Assembly (NCBI RefSeq): GCF_000331305.1
Contig: NZ_KB217478.1
Location: 4,871,595-4,935,594, forward strand
Length of the DNA stretch: 64,000 nt
Source: Calothrix sp. PCC 7103
GTDB taxonomy: Bacteria; Cyanobacteriota; Cyanobacteriia; Cyanobacteriales; Nostocaceae
Direction of reading: 5' to 3'
The notes under the pieces were generated by a model that saw nothing but the letters and a program-made list of their open reading frames with translations, was not told the DNA's origin and did not search any database. Within the stretch, counting starts at the first letter, position 1. Each line of letters begins with the position of its first letter. Both the position numbers and the translations under genes were made by a program. Below are positions 7,941-16,125 of this stretch, in pieces.

Positions 7941-8423
7941 TGATACGTGATAGCCACTGTTAGGGTACAGTAGCTAGCGGCACACATTCTAAGTAATAAT
8001 CGTGACAAAATGATATATTGAATTCAATTAGGCACAATATCTTATAGTTTACACTAATACTAATTTAACATTTACGTATATACAATAATCACATTGACAT
8101 TACTTAGGCAAAAGAAAAATTTGAAGGTGTTGTCTAAGAAATTAAGATAAAGCGCGCGCAGTATTGCGATAACTTAATATTTATTCTCAGCAGGGACTCG
8201 ATCAAATATCCCTGCAACATTATATGATAACCATAGCATAAGACCGTCTCAAATCGGGTAGGCGTTGTATGATTAAAAATTTGACAACGTGCTATTTGAC
8301 TGTGTTTGCTTAAAACAATCACGTATTAAATGACTAAGTGCGGTCATTACTTAGGTATCAAAAAACTGTGATGATAAAAGCGTGTTTTGACTGGTGGTTA
8401 TGTAGTAGGGAGGGGACTTAGGA
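7941..8423. promoter_or_regulatory. Divergent spacer upstream of sbtA and the hybrid kinase
   Basis: This 483-bp AT-rich region separates two divergently transcribed genes and must hold both promoters. A strong ribosome-binding stretch, GGGAGGGGACTTAGGA, precedes the sbtA ATG. Inorganic-carbon genes of this kind are usually controlled by LysR-type regulators (NdhR/CcmR, CmpR), but I could not place a convincing operator. No protein-coding frame here was judged real. Confidence 0.4.
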
Positions 8424-9398
8424 ATGGATATCAGTCTGGTAATGTCCAATATCCTGAGTCCAGCAGTTCTTTCCTTTTTTCTCGGAATGTTGGCTGTGAC
8501 TCTCAAATCAGATTTGGAAATTCCTCAACCTTTGCCTAAACTTTTTTCTCTATATTTGTTGTTTGCAATTGGATTTAAGGGAGGGGCAGAACTAGTTAAA
8601 AGTGGTATTAATTCTGAGGTGCTATTTACCCTTTTAGCTGCTATATTCATGGCTTGTGCTGTACCAGTGTACACATTTTTTATTCTCAGACTCCAACTAG
8701 ACCTGTATAATGCAGCCGCTATTGCAGCTACTTATGGTTCCATTAGTGCCGTCACGTTTATTACAGCAGGGTCTTTTTTGAATGAAATCGGGATTCAATT
8801 TAGTGGCTATATGGTAGCAGCCTTAGCTCTAATGGAATCTCCAGCTATTATTATAGGACTGTTGTTAGTAAAAATATTTGCACAAGACGACAAAGAGGAT
8901 GGGGACTTCTCTTGGTCAGAAGTTTTGCGAGATGCTTTTCTTAACAGTTCTGTATTTCTCTTGGTAGGTAGTCTTGTAATTGGGATTGTTTCTGGAGAAA
9001 AAGGCTGGAAAATGGAGGAGCCATTTACTCAAGGGATATTTTATGGTGTTCTGACTTTCTTTTTGCTAGATATGGGGTTAGTAGCTGCTGGCAGAATTAA
9101 AGACTTGGCTAAAACAGGTCCATTTTTAATTACTTTTTCTATCTTGACCCCAATCGTTAATGCAACAATTGGCATACTGTTAGCAAAACTAATTGGAATG
9201 TCCCAAGGAAATGCACTTTTATTTTCAGTTTTGTGTGCTAGTGCTTCTTACATAGCTGTTCCTGCTGCTATGAGATTAACAGTGCCAGAAGCAAATCCCA
9301 GTCTTTATATTACTGCCGCTTTAGCACTAACATTCCCTTTTAATATCATTGTTGGAATTCCTTTATACCTTTACGGTATCAGTATCCTTTGGAGGTGA
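8424..9398 (+). CDS. sbtA: Sodium-dependent bicarbonate transporter SbtA
   Basis: This 324-residue protein is nearly all membrane segments, with family landmarks near the start (SPAVLSFFLGMLAVTLKSDL, LFAIGFKGGAEL) and a second inverted half (VGSLVIGIVSGEKGW onward, then TPIVNATIGILLAKLIGMSQ). SbtA imports bicarbonate with sodium across the plasma membrane for the CO2-concentrating mechanism. The short cytoplasmic stretch KIFAQDDKEDGDFSW divides the halves. A PII-like gene begins three bases after its stop, and a carbonic anhydrase follows. It is probably induced by inorganic-carbon limitation, as in relatives. Confidence 0.95.
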   Translation: MDISLVMSNILSPAVLSFFLGMLAVTLKSDLEIPQPLPKLFSLYLLFAIGFKGGAELVKSGINSEVLFTLLAAIFMACAVPVYTFFILRLQLDLYNAAAIAATYGSISAVTFITAGSFLNEIGIQFSGYMVAALALMESPAIIIGLLLVKIFAQDDKEDGDFSWSEVLRDAFLNSSVFLLVGSLVIGIVSGEKGWKMEEPFTQGIFYGVLTFFLLDMGLVAAGRIKDLAKTGPFLITFSILTPIVNATIGILLAKLIGMSQGNALLFSVLCASASYIAVPAAMRLTVPEANPSLYITAALALTFPFNIIVGIPLYLYGISILWR

Positions 9399-9401
9399 AT
9401 T

Positions 9402-9698
9402 ATGCACCCAGTAAAAAGAGTAGAAATTATCGCCAATGCGGTAGAACTGGGAAAAATTTTAGATGGTTTAGAGAAAGCAGGGGCGCCTGCACACACAATA
9501 ATTCGCAATGTGGCGGGCAAAAGTCCTAATGCATCTGCAACTGAACTGGACAATATTTTTATTATAGTGTACTGTCCACCAGAACAACTCAAGCCAGTGG
9601 TAGAAAAAATTAGACCTATCCTCAACAAGTTTGGGGGTACGTGTTACATCACTGATGCAATAGAGATTCGTTCTACCAGGTGTGTTGCTTCTCTTTAA
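9402..9698 (+). CDS. sbtB: SbtB-like PII-family regulator, short form
   Basis: The 98-residue PII-like protein begins three bases after sbtA, so the two are almost certainly co-transcribed. SbtB trimers bind adenine nucleotides, including cAMP, and control SbtA. Here the region equivalent to the T-loop is short (AGKSPNASATELDNIF), and the protein ends STRCVASL. It lacks the C-terminal CGPEGC redox-sensitive loop of Synechocystis SbtB. The assignment rests on the operon position and PII-like alternation (VEIIANAVELGKILDGLEKA). It may be a distinct SbtB subtype. Confidence 0.8.
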   Translation: MHPVKRVEIIANAVELGKILDGLEKAGAPAHTIIRNVAGKSPNASATELDNIFIIVYCPPEQLKPVVEKIRPILNKFGGTCYITDAIEIRSTRCVASL

Positions 9699-9734
9699 AA
9701 AATTTCCCATTTTTTACTTGATGAAATAAATAAG

Positions 9735-10436
9735 ATGACCCGAATAAATGGATTTTTAGGTCGGCGCCAGCTTTTACAACTTGCGGGCAGTAGTATTCTA
9801 ATGTCTGTTGGTGGTGCTATTGTTAGTCAAGCAAGTGCTGTAGCCGAACAAAAGTTTGAGACCATAAGTCCTGATACTGCATTAGAAAGACTATTAGATG
9901 GTAACAAACGGTTTATACAGCAAAAATCTCAACATCCTCACCAATCAAAAACTCGCTTAGAAGAAGTCGCACAAGTCCAACATCCTTTTGCGACAATACT
10001 AAGTTGTGCTGATTCTCGCGTATCTGGAGAAATTCTTTTTGACCAAGGAATTGGGGATTTATTTGATATTCGCATAGCAGGCAATATTATTACACCTGAA
10101 GCATTAGGTAGTATTGAATATGCTGCAGTTAAATTAAGTTGTCCCTTAGTTATGGTGCTAGGTCACGAAAGATGCGGCGCCGTAACTGCTGCGGTAAAAG
10201 GCGAACCATTACCTGGGCAAATGAGCGCTTTTGTTAAAGGCATTAAACCAGCTATTCGCGATATTAAGGGCTTTTCGGAAGAAGCGGTTGAGAAAGCTGT
10301 AGTTGAAAATGTGAAATATCAAGTTTACAAAATGAGGCAATACTCTCGACTTTTATCTCAATTGGTAGATGCCAGTAAGCTCAAAATAGTGGGTGGACGT
10401 TATGATTTAGATACAGGAGAAGTCATAATGATTTAG
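9735..10436 (+). CDS. Exported beta-carbonic anhydrase (EcaB-like)
   Basis: The product has 233 residues. The N-terminus carries a twin-arginine-type signal (GRRQLLQLAGSS, residues 9-20, with a hydrophobic run to about 37), implying export to the periplasm or thylakoid lumen. The zinc site of beta-class enzymes is complete: Cys91, Asp93 and Arg95 (SCADSR), and His144 and Cys147 (GHERCGA). It lies 36 bp behind the sbtB-like gene, so CO2/bicarbonate interconversion is linked to bicarbonate uptake. Periplasmic EcaB of Synechocystis is the closest functional parallel I can name. Confidence 0.9.
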   Translation: MTRINGFLGRRQLLQLAGSSILMSVGGAIVSQASAVAEQKFETISPDTALERLLDGNKRFIQQKSQHPHQSKTRLEEVAQVQHPFATILSCADSRVSGEILFDQGIGDLFDIRIAGNIITPEALGSIEYAAVKLSCPLVMVLGHERCGAVTAAVKGEPLPGQMSAFVKGIKPAIRDIKGFSEEAVEKAVVENVKYQVYKMRQYSRLLSQLVDASKLKIVGGRYDLDTGEVIMI

Positions 10437-10440
10437 TTGA

Positions 10441-10486
10441 AGGGGCGGGCAGTTGTTTAAAGGGGCGGGCAAGGATGCCCACCCCA
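10441..10486. repeat. Dispersed GGGCGGGCAAGGATGCCCACCCC hairpin
   Basis: A G-rich arm and C-rich arm pair at 10459-10485 just after the carbonic anhydrase stop, preceded by a partial second copy of the G-rich arm. Members of the family recur at 5711, 14673, 14710 and 57138. It could work as a transcription-ending structure for the bicarbonate operon, but lacks a clear T-run. Confidence 0.65.
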
Positions 10487-10551
10487 AAATTTGAGTGTTA
10501 TGTTTTAAGGAGCGCTAATTTATCTCAAATGTTAAAAATAAAGGTAGAAAA

Positions 10552-11166
10552 ATGGCATACAGTGATTTTACTCTTTCTCAGGCACAAAGCAGCTTTAATT
10601 TAACACTTGATGAAACTGTAAATTTATTTAATGATGTTAGTCCAGTTTCACCATCAGAAATTTTAAAAACAATATTGGCTGACTACGTTCCTTTAGCAAC
10701 TTCAGTAGGCACTGAAAAAGCTCGTTCTGAATTAATGATTGCACCAATTTTAGTTGAATTAAGAAAGCTATTAAGCAATAAGATATCATTCTTTTCTGGG
10801 AACGAATTTAATATTGATGCAACAAAAGGGTTACAAGGGCGTTGCGATTATATTCTGAGTGGGTCACGCGAACAACTCTTTATTTCGGCGCCTGTAATGT
10901 TTATTTTTGAGGCTAAAAAAGAAGATATTATTGGAGGTCTTGGTCAATGTGTTGCGGCAATGGTTGCAGCACAATTATTCAATCAAGCTAGAGGAAATGA
11001 CGTCACACGAATTTATGGGTCTGTTACGAGTGGGACTACTTGGAAATTTTTATTTATCGAAGATTCTACTGTTTATATAGATTTTGTTGAATATTATATT
11101 AAAGAGGTAGATAAAATTTTGGGTATTTTACTACAAGCGTTTCAGCCTATTGTATCTATAAATTAA
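10552..11166 (+). CDS. PD-(D/E)XK nuclease-like conserved protein
   Basis: The product has 204 residues. A likely restriction-type core is visible: RSELMIAPILVELRKLL, then GRCDYILSG with a conserved Asp, then FIFEAKKEDI (E-x-K) and a helix GGLGQCVAAMVAAQLFNQ. Similar cyanobacterial proteins are annotated as hypothetical or restriction-enzyme-like; I do not know a demonstrated function. It stands alone, not next to a methylase. Its last ~130 bases are duplicated directly downstream. Confidence 0.6.
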   Translation: MAYSDFTLSQAQSSFNLTLDETVNLFNDVSPVSPSEILKTILADYVPLATSVGTEKARSELMIAPILVELRKLLSNKISFFSGNEFNIDATKGLQGRCDYILSGSREQLFISAPVMFIFEAKKEDIIGGLGQCVAAMVAAQLFNQARGNDVTRIYGSVTSGTTWKFLFIEDSTVYIDFVEYYIKEVDKILGILLQAFQPIVSIN

Positions 11167-11194
11167 CCTACAAAACTTACACTACTTTGCGAAA

Positions 11195-11328
11195 GTGGGA
11201 CTACTTGGAAATTTTTATTTATAGAAGAAACAACTGTTTATATAGATTCTGTTGAATATTATATTAAAGAGGTGGATAAAATTTTTGGTATTTTACTCCA
11301 AGCTTTTGACCCCTTTTTAAAGGAATGA
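11195..11328 (+). pseudogene. Diverged duplicate of the preceding gene's 3' end
   Basis: This stretch repeats the final part of the nuclease-like gene at an offset of 165 bases: TTWKFLFIEETTVYIDS and IKEVDKIFGILLQAF correspond to the parent's TTWKFLFIEDSTVYIDF and IKEVDKILGILLQAF. It ends in its own stop (FDPFLKE). There is no start or N-terminal domain, so it is the tail of a second gene copy lost by deletion, or a local tandem duplication. Confidence 0.8.
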
Positions 11329-11780
11329 TGCTCTAGTGGTTCGTGTCAATAGTTTTGGTGTGTAGGCGCCGATAGTAGGGTGGGCAATGCCAGCCCTTTC
11401 AACGCGAACTAGCGAACTAGTGCAGCAAGGCAGATGGCAGATGGCAGATGGCAGAAGGGAAAGTCTTATTAAATTTACGCTTTTTTGCTGTTTCAACCAG
11501 GCTACTACTTTAGTCAAGCTGCACTATGAGCATATGTATTAAAAACTCAAGTCATTAGCTGCTTTTGAATAAGGTATTTTTTATAGAATATTAAATACAA
11601 TAACTCTCAAAGTGGTAAATGCGTTTTCTTATTTACACATCTTATAGAATACAATTTTATTCATAACTTTTGCTTAGATAAAAACATCATATTTGATAAA
11701 TAGTTGACATGGAAAATAACCATCTTGTCAGAGATGTTATGTGCAACAAGCAGTTAATAAAAATATGCTTTCTGTTATAA
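11329..11780. other. Intergenic region with short tandem and dispersed repeats
   Basis: It contains a GGCAGAT heptamer repeated about four times (11429-11457), a GCGAACTA direct repeat, and a block (about 11373-11404, GTGGGCAATGCCAGCCC then TTTCAACGCGAAC) that recurs inverted beyond the other side of the IS4 transposase gene. No supported gene is present. Confidence 0.5.
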
Positions 11781-13157
11781 CTAACTTCGAGATTTATTTT
11801 TTTGATGGGCTTCTAAAAGCCGCGCGGTGGAAACATGGCGGTGGTTTCTATCAACAATTAAAGGTTCTCGCTTTTTCTTCTTACCTCTCGTTGCTTTTAA
11901 AAAACGTTTCAAATTTACCCCTGCCGCAAGCTGTTGTAAAAGTTCTGCTATTTGACCAAGAGAATATGTACTAAACACTTCCCACTGTGGTGGTGGTATA
12001 GCAATCATCATCCCTCTATATATTCCCTGGATTTCATCAACCAAGTAAAAATCTGACAACCCAACTTCTATTTTATTAACTCCATGTATACTTCCCAAGG
12101 CGCCTCGTAAAGTCGCAAGTATATTGTATGCAACTAATGCCATTGAAAAAGAGAATAATGCAGCTTTGGGGTAAGCTAAAGTCTGAATTTCGCCGTGAAA
12201 ATTTTCAGTTACAGTTTGAAAAAGTGTTTCTATTTTCCAACGATTACGGTATAATTCAGCAACTTCGACTGCACTTGCATCGCTACTTGGTAAGTTGGTA
12301 AAAATGGCTATTTCCCATTCATTATCTCGCGTCGCTACATTTAGCTTCACCACAACCCGTCTGAGTTGTATGATTTCTCTTTCATATGATATTTCTATTT
12401 TCTGCTCAAATACTTTTCCTGTTTCAGTTTCTCCCGAATACTCTAATTCACTTAATTCCTTAAATCCTAGTGACCCATGTTGACGAATTACAAAAAATGC
12501 TCCTTTCAATATTATTGTATACAAAAAATTTGCTGTACAAAAGTTGCGGTCTCCACACCAAACTTCTTTTGGTTTAACTACATATAGTATTTGGTCAAAT
12601 GACGCGCGCTCTTGAGCGTGACCATCTTCAACTAGAAAAATATCTGTGACTAATTTTGATGATTGGTCTAATATTGCTATTGCCTTACCTGGTAGAGCTT
12701 TTGCTGCATAAGCACGAATGGCATCGAGTCTGTGATCTGTTGCCGCAAGGCAAGTTCCATCTACAAATTTAAGTTTATATCCTGGCAATAAATCTGCTTG
12801 TTCTCCACCCATTGCTTGAACTAGATACATTAAATCGCTTGCTGTTTCTCTTAACAATGCTTGACTTACACTCAATTCAATTCCAGATAGCTTGTTATAT
12901 AATGCTGTTGTACTGACGATTTTTTCTATTGCTTTTGCTCTATAAGCAGCATGAACTGACTTATGAATCCCACATACAACCAAACTCATTAAATCTACTT
13001 GGCTTGAAAACAATAAATCTTGTTGATATTGAATAGTCGCGTGAGCTTCAAATATTTGATCTAAGCGTTCTGGCATAAAAATACGTTCCATTAAAACTCG
13101 TGCCATCACACTTATGGGACTTTCTTCTACAAATTGCTCAAACACTGTGGATAACAT
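11781..13157 (-). CDS. IS4-family DDE transposase
   Basis: The product has 458 residues. The DDE core is complete: Asp in KFVDGTCL, Asp in VWCGDRNF, and Glu in YRNRWKIETLFQ, the Y-(2)-R-(3)-E signature of IS4. The C-terminus is basic (RGKKKKREP). I could not find a convincing pair of terminal inverted repeats or a target duplication close to the gene, so the element's limits are unknown; degenerate inverted copies of a dispersed repeat lie outside it on both sides. Confidence 0.85.
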   Translation of the reverse strand: MLSTVFEQFVEESPISVMARVLMERIFMPERLDQIFEAHATIQYQQDLLFSSQVDLMSLVVCGIHKSVHAAYRAKAIEKIVSTTALYNKLSGIELSVSQALLRETASDLMYLVQAMGGEQADLLPGYKLKFVDGTCLAATDHRLDAIRAYAAKALPGKAIAILDQSSKLVTDIFLVEDGHAQERASFDQILYVVKPKEVWCGDRNFCTANFLYTIILKGAFFVIRQHGSLGFKELSELEYSGETETGKVFEQKIEISYEREIIQLRRVVVKLNVATRDNEWEIAIFTNLPSSDASAVEVAELYRNRWKIETLFQTVTENFHGEIQTLAYPKAALFSFSMALVAYNILATLRGALGSIHGVNKIEVGLSDFYLVDEIQGIYRGMMIAIPPPQWEVFSTYSLGQIAELLQQLAAGVNLKRFLKATRGKKKKREPLIVDRNHRHVSTARLLEAHQKNKSRS

Positions 13158-13594
13158 TTTGACGCATCATAACATTGATATTGTCAAGAATACCTTGATG
13201 TGGCACTGAATAATCTATACTAGAAGCGGCTTTTGGGCACCGCTCTAGTAGTGCTAATGTTCGCATTGAAAGGGCTGGGCTGGCAATGCCCACCATACAA
13301 CTCCCCAAAATTAATGACATGGAGTACTATTTTCTTTAATCATTATGGCTAGTTTATATGAACGAACGGCTGTTTACTAAACGGCGAACTATGCTCAAAC
13401 CCGCATAGGGGGTAAAACAAATGTATTTTAAATTACTTATTAATACGTTTAGGTGCAAGTTATCAGTAAATTATCTTGCTAATACAAATACTGTATTGCG
13501 GCGTCTATAAAGCTAAGAATCTCGTAAAAATACTGATGGCAACAAAGCGGTTAGTATTATTACCATTTTGATTGTAATATTTACATCTAAAACA
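13158..13594. other. Intergenic region between the transposase and the KfrA-like gene
   Basis: It holds the inverted counterpart (about 13261-13298) of the repeat block at 11373, then AT-rich text with AACGGC repeats around 13365-13390. A putative 60-codon minus-strand frame here was rejected. The promoter for the following gene probably lies near its end, but no clear -10/-35 pair was fixed. Confidence 0.4.
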
Positions 13595-14101
13595 ATGGCT
13601 GAAACAAATTTTTATACGAATGAAATTGAACTCGATAATCAAGAAAAGATAGAAGCAAAAAAAGCACCCAGTTTGAGAGAAAGAGTCTTTCTTGCCTGTA
13701 ATTTTCTGGAAAGCCAAAACGCAAAGATGACGCGCGATGCAGTACGAGCAATAACCAAAGGAAGTTGCCGTGACCTATCCCGGTATATGAGAGAGTGGCG
13801 TGAAAGTAAAAATAGTAACACTACAATTTCAGCTACCAGTAACGACGGGCAAGATGTTAACAATAGCTTTGGTGATAGTAAAAATACCGTAAGTTTAGCA
13901 ATGACAAGTGCTAAATGTGCAGCAGAGATAATATTAGCACACGAAAAGAGTGTCCAATATTTCTTAGAAAATCCAGATAAACTTCCTGAAGAATTTAAGC
14001 AAGAAATTGCAAAAGCGAAAAATGAGACTTATGACATAATGAATAAACGCTGGAAAAGGTATGCAGGAAGTGTTTTTCAAGAATGGTTATATCAAGTTTA
14101 A
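13595..14101 (+). CDS. KfrA_N-like DNA-binding protein
   Basis: The product has 168 residues from ATG 13595; an earlier in-frame start at 13568 adds nine residues. The segment LRERVFLACNFLESQNAKMT, followed by VRAITKGSCRDLSRYMREWRE, has the winged-helix plan of KfrA N-terminal domains: helix, 'DAVRA' turn, then a recognition-helix-like segment ending in REWR. After a Ser/Asn-rich linker, the C-terminal half is helical and charged, like the coiled-coil tail of KfrA proteins, though much shorter. KfrA proteins are plasmid-maintenance or regulatory factors; here a regulator in an accessory region is the inference. Confidence 0.5.
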   Translation: MAETNFYTNEIELDNQEKIEAKKAPSLRERVFLACNFLESQNAKMTRDAVRAITKGSCRDLSRYMREWRESKNSNTTISATSNDGQDVNNSFGDSKNTVSLAMTSAKCAAEIILAHEKSVQYFLENPDKLPEEFKQEIAKAKNETYDIMNKRWKRYAGSVFQEWLYQV

Positions 14102-14169
14102 ACACAACAGAATAGATGAGTTTAACAGTGATACATTTTCAAAACACAAACTTTTCATTGCTATAATTA

Positions 14170-14619
14170 CTACAATGGTAATAACAAAGTAAAGCAACTA
14201 CCGCGTCCTACCTCCGACTTAAGTATAATATCACCTCCATGTAGTCGGGCTAAATTTCTCGACACAACCAACCCCAACCCTGTACCTTGCCGTTTCCTAT
14301 AATTGCTCCCAACTTGCTGAAATACTTGAAACAGCTTTTCTCCTTCCTCAACCATTGAAATCATCACAATTGTGTAATTATAATCAACTTTTATAGGTAA
14401 TTTATACGAAAGAATAGCTGTAAAATGCATCACCCAGATACTAATACCCAAAGTAATGGCGCCACCTAACAGCCACCAAACGCACGCGCGTCCTGATGCA
14501 ACAAAAACTTGTTCAGATATATCTAAAGCAATACAAGAACCAACTATTGCAATCGCAACTGAAAGAATAATTAGACGGATATCAAAGGTAGCTGTTAAAA
14601 CCGCGCCTACTTCAAACAT
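14170..14619 (-). pseudogene. Internally deleted MHYT sensor histidine kinase
   Basis: One 149-residue frame joins two pieces that do not normally touch. Residues 1-85 are two or three membrane segments of an MHYT sensor (GSCIALDIS; SIWVMHFTAI with the MH-x-T signature). From residue 90 it is the end of a HATPase domain (FQVFQQVGSNYRKRQGTGLG then RLHGGDIILKSEVGRGSCF). The His phosphoacceptor domain and the ATP-binding N box are missing. The frame has survived the fusion, but the protein cannot work as a kinase as it stands. A fusion of pieces from two genes is an alternative to internal deletion. Confidence 0.75.
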
Positions 14620-14672
14620 GATCTTTCTTCACAAATAATTATAATATTGCTATACACAGAACATCTTGTGAA

Positions 14673-14764
14673 ACGGGCATCCCTGCCCGTCAAAAGTCCT
14701 ATTCCTGAAGGCGGGCAAGGATGCCCACCCCACAAGAGTATTAACACCCCACAAGAGTATTAAC
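14673..14764. repeat. Two hairpins and a 19-bp tandem repeat
   Basis: ACGGGCATCCCTGCCCGT (14673-14690) and GGCGGGCAAGGATGCCCACC (14710-14729) are two members of the dispersed hairpin family, side by side. They are followed by two exact tandem copies of ACCCCACAAGAGTATTAAC at 14727-14745 and 14746-14764, the first overlapping the hairpin's end. Confidence 0.8.
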
Positions 14765-14879
14765 AAAAGTATCTTTAGAAAAAACCACACCATAACAGAC
14801 GGACACCACTACCATTACAAAGATTAAAATTGCTTAACATTTCGTTACTATAGAGACATCGAACTCAAAGGTAGGCGCC

Positions 14880-16001
14880 ATGAATGGAACAATTCGGATA
14901 GGCAACCTCTTTAACATTCCTTTTTACATCCACCCATCCTGGTTCTTAATCTTAGGTTTAGTAACTTGGAGCTATAGCAGTGGACTAGCAGGGCAATTTC
15001 CTTACCTGGGTGGTGGACTTGCAACACTACTGGGAGTGACAACAGCACTATTATTATTTGCTTCTGTCGTTGCTCATGAATTGGGACATAGCTTCGTTGC
15101 GATTCGTCAAGGTATTGATGTAAAGTCAATCACACTCTTTATATTTGGTGGTTTAGCAAGCTTAGAAAAAGAATCAAAAACCCCAGCTGATGCTTTCTGG
15201 GTAGCTATTGCAGGCCCTTTAGTTAGCTTATTACTATTTGCTATATTTACAGCTATTGGTTTCGGCGCCTCTCTTGGTGGGCCACTCGCTGCAATCCTAA
15301 TGGTGCTAGCATCTGTTAACTTATCATTAGCACTATTTAATCTAATTCCTGGCTTACCACTAGATGGTGGAAATATATTAAAAGCCATAGTCTGGAAAAT
15401 TACAGGCAACCCTTATAAAGGTGTAGCTTTTGCCAGTCGAGTTGGTCAAATATTTGGTTGGGTAGCAATTGCTTCTGGCTTAATTCCCCTACTCATGTTT
15501 GGTAGTTTCGCCAACTCTTGGAACTTATTGATAGGTTACTTCCTGCTGCAAAACGCTGGTAATGCTTCAAGAGCCGCAACCATACAAGAACGACTAACAG
15601 GACTAACCGCAGCAGATGCAATAACTCCAGATAGCCCAATTGTTAATTTCAATATGAGCTTGAGAGAGTTTGCAGACGAACAAATATTAAACGGGCAATA
15701 TCGTAGGTTCTTAGTAACAGGCACATCAGGAGAATTAGTAGGAGCAGTATCAGTAGATAACTTGCGCGCGGTACCTACAACACTATGGTCAGAAACTCCG
15801 GTAAGCGAAGTAATGCGACCAATCGAAGCATCCACAACTGTAGAATCTGATAAATCATTGCTAGATGTAGTACAACTACTAGAACAACAAAAGTTATCAG
15901 CACTTGCTGTCATTCGTGATAACGGCGTACTAGTTGGAATCTTAGAAAAAGCTTCCGTTATTAACTTGCTTCAAAACAAAATGCAAGCAAACCCAGCATA
16001 A
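14880..16001 (+). CDS. M50 site-2 protease family protein with CBS pair
   Basis: The product has 373 residues. Zinc ligands His66 and His70 with Glu67 lie in VVAHELGHSF, and the third ligand in LIPGLPLDGGN, both within membrane segments, so this is an intramembrane metalloprotease. Residues about 245-370 contain two CBS motifs (SVDNLRAVPTTLWSETPVSE; LLDVVQLLEQQKLSALAVI), which usually bind adenine nucleotides and gate activity. The ATG follows AAAGGTAGG. The substrate is unknown; anti-sigma factors and stress-related membrane proteins are typical for the family. Confidence 0.9.
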   Translation: MNGTIRIGNLFNIPFYIHPSWFLILGLVTWSYSSGLAGQFPYLGGGLATLLGVTTALLLFASVVAHELGHSFVAIRQGIDVKSITLFIFGGLASLEKESKTPADAFWVAIAGPLVSLLLFAIFTAIGFGASLGGPLAAILMVLASVNLSLALFNLIPGLPLDGGNILKAIVWKITGNPYKGVAFASRVGQIFGWVAIASGLIPLLMFGSFANSWNLLIGYFLLQNAGNASRAATIQERLTGLTAADAITPDSPIVNFNMSLREFADEQILNGQYRRFLVTGTSGELVGAVSVDNLRAVPTTLWSETPVSEVMRPIEASTTVESDKSLLDVVQLLEQQKLSALAVIRDNGVLVGILEKASVINLLQNKMQANPA

Positions 16002-16029
16002 TTAATCCCCCGCGCAACACATAATATTG

Positions 16030-16057
16030 GTAGAGACGTGATTAATCACGTCTCTAC
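16030..16057. repeat. Perfect 28-bp palindrome GTAGAGACGTGATT / AATCACGTCTCTAC
   Basis: This is an exact palindrome in the spacer between the protease and the amino-acid transporter. It belongs to the same dispersed family as 4420, 24828 and 29584. The inner bases differ between copies while pairing is kept, which suggests the fold matters or that both arms are converted together. Confidence 0.85.
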
Positions 16058-16125
16058 ATGTTTATTGTGGCGCCAGTTTTCTTTAATTCCCATATAATAG
16101 GCTGTGCATCTACGTTATTGGATAA

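Noticed and set aside
8134-8322. 62-codon minus-strand frame in the spacer before sbtA
   Set aside because: No recognisable domain, no ribosome-binding site, AT-rich promoter-like DNA; likely chance.
11429-11457. GGCAGAT heptamer run considered as an origin iteron cluster
   Set aside because: Only about four copies, no DnaA boxes or replication gene nearby; a simple short tandem repeat explains it.
13138-13320. 60-codon minus-strand frame beside the IS4 transposase
   Set aside because: Overlaps the transposase start region and a dispersed repeat; no domain.
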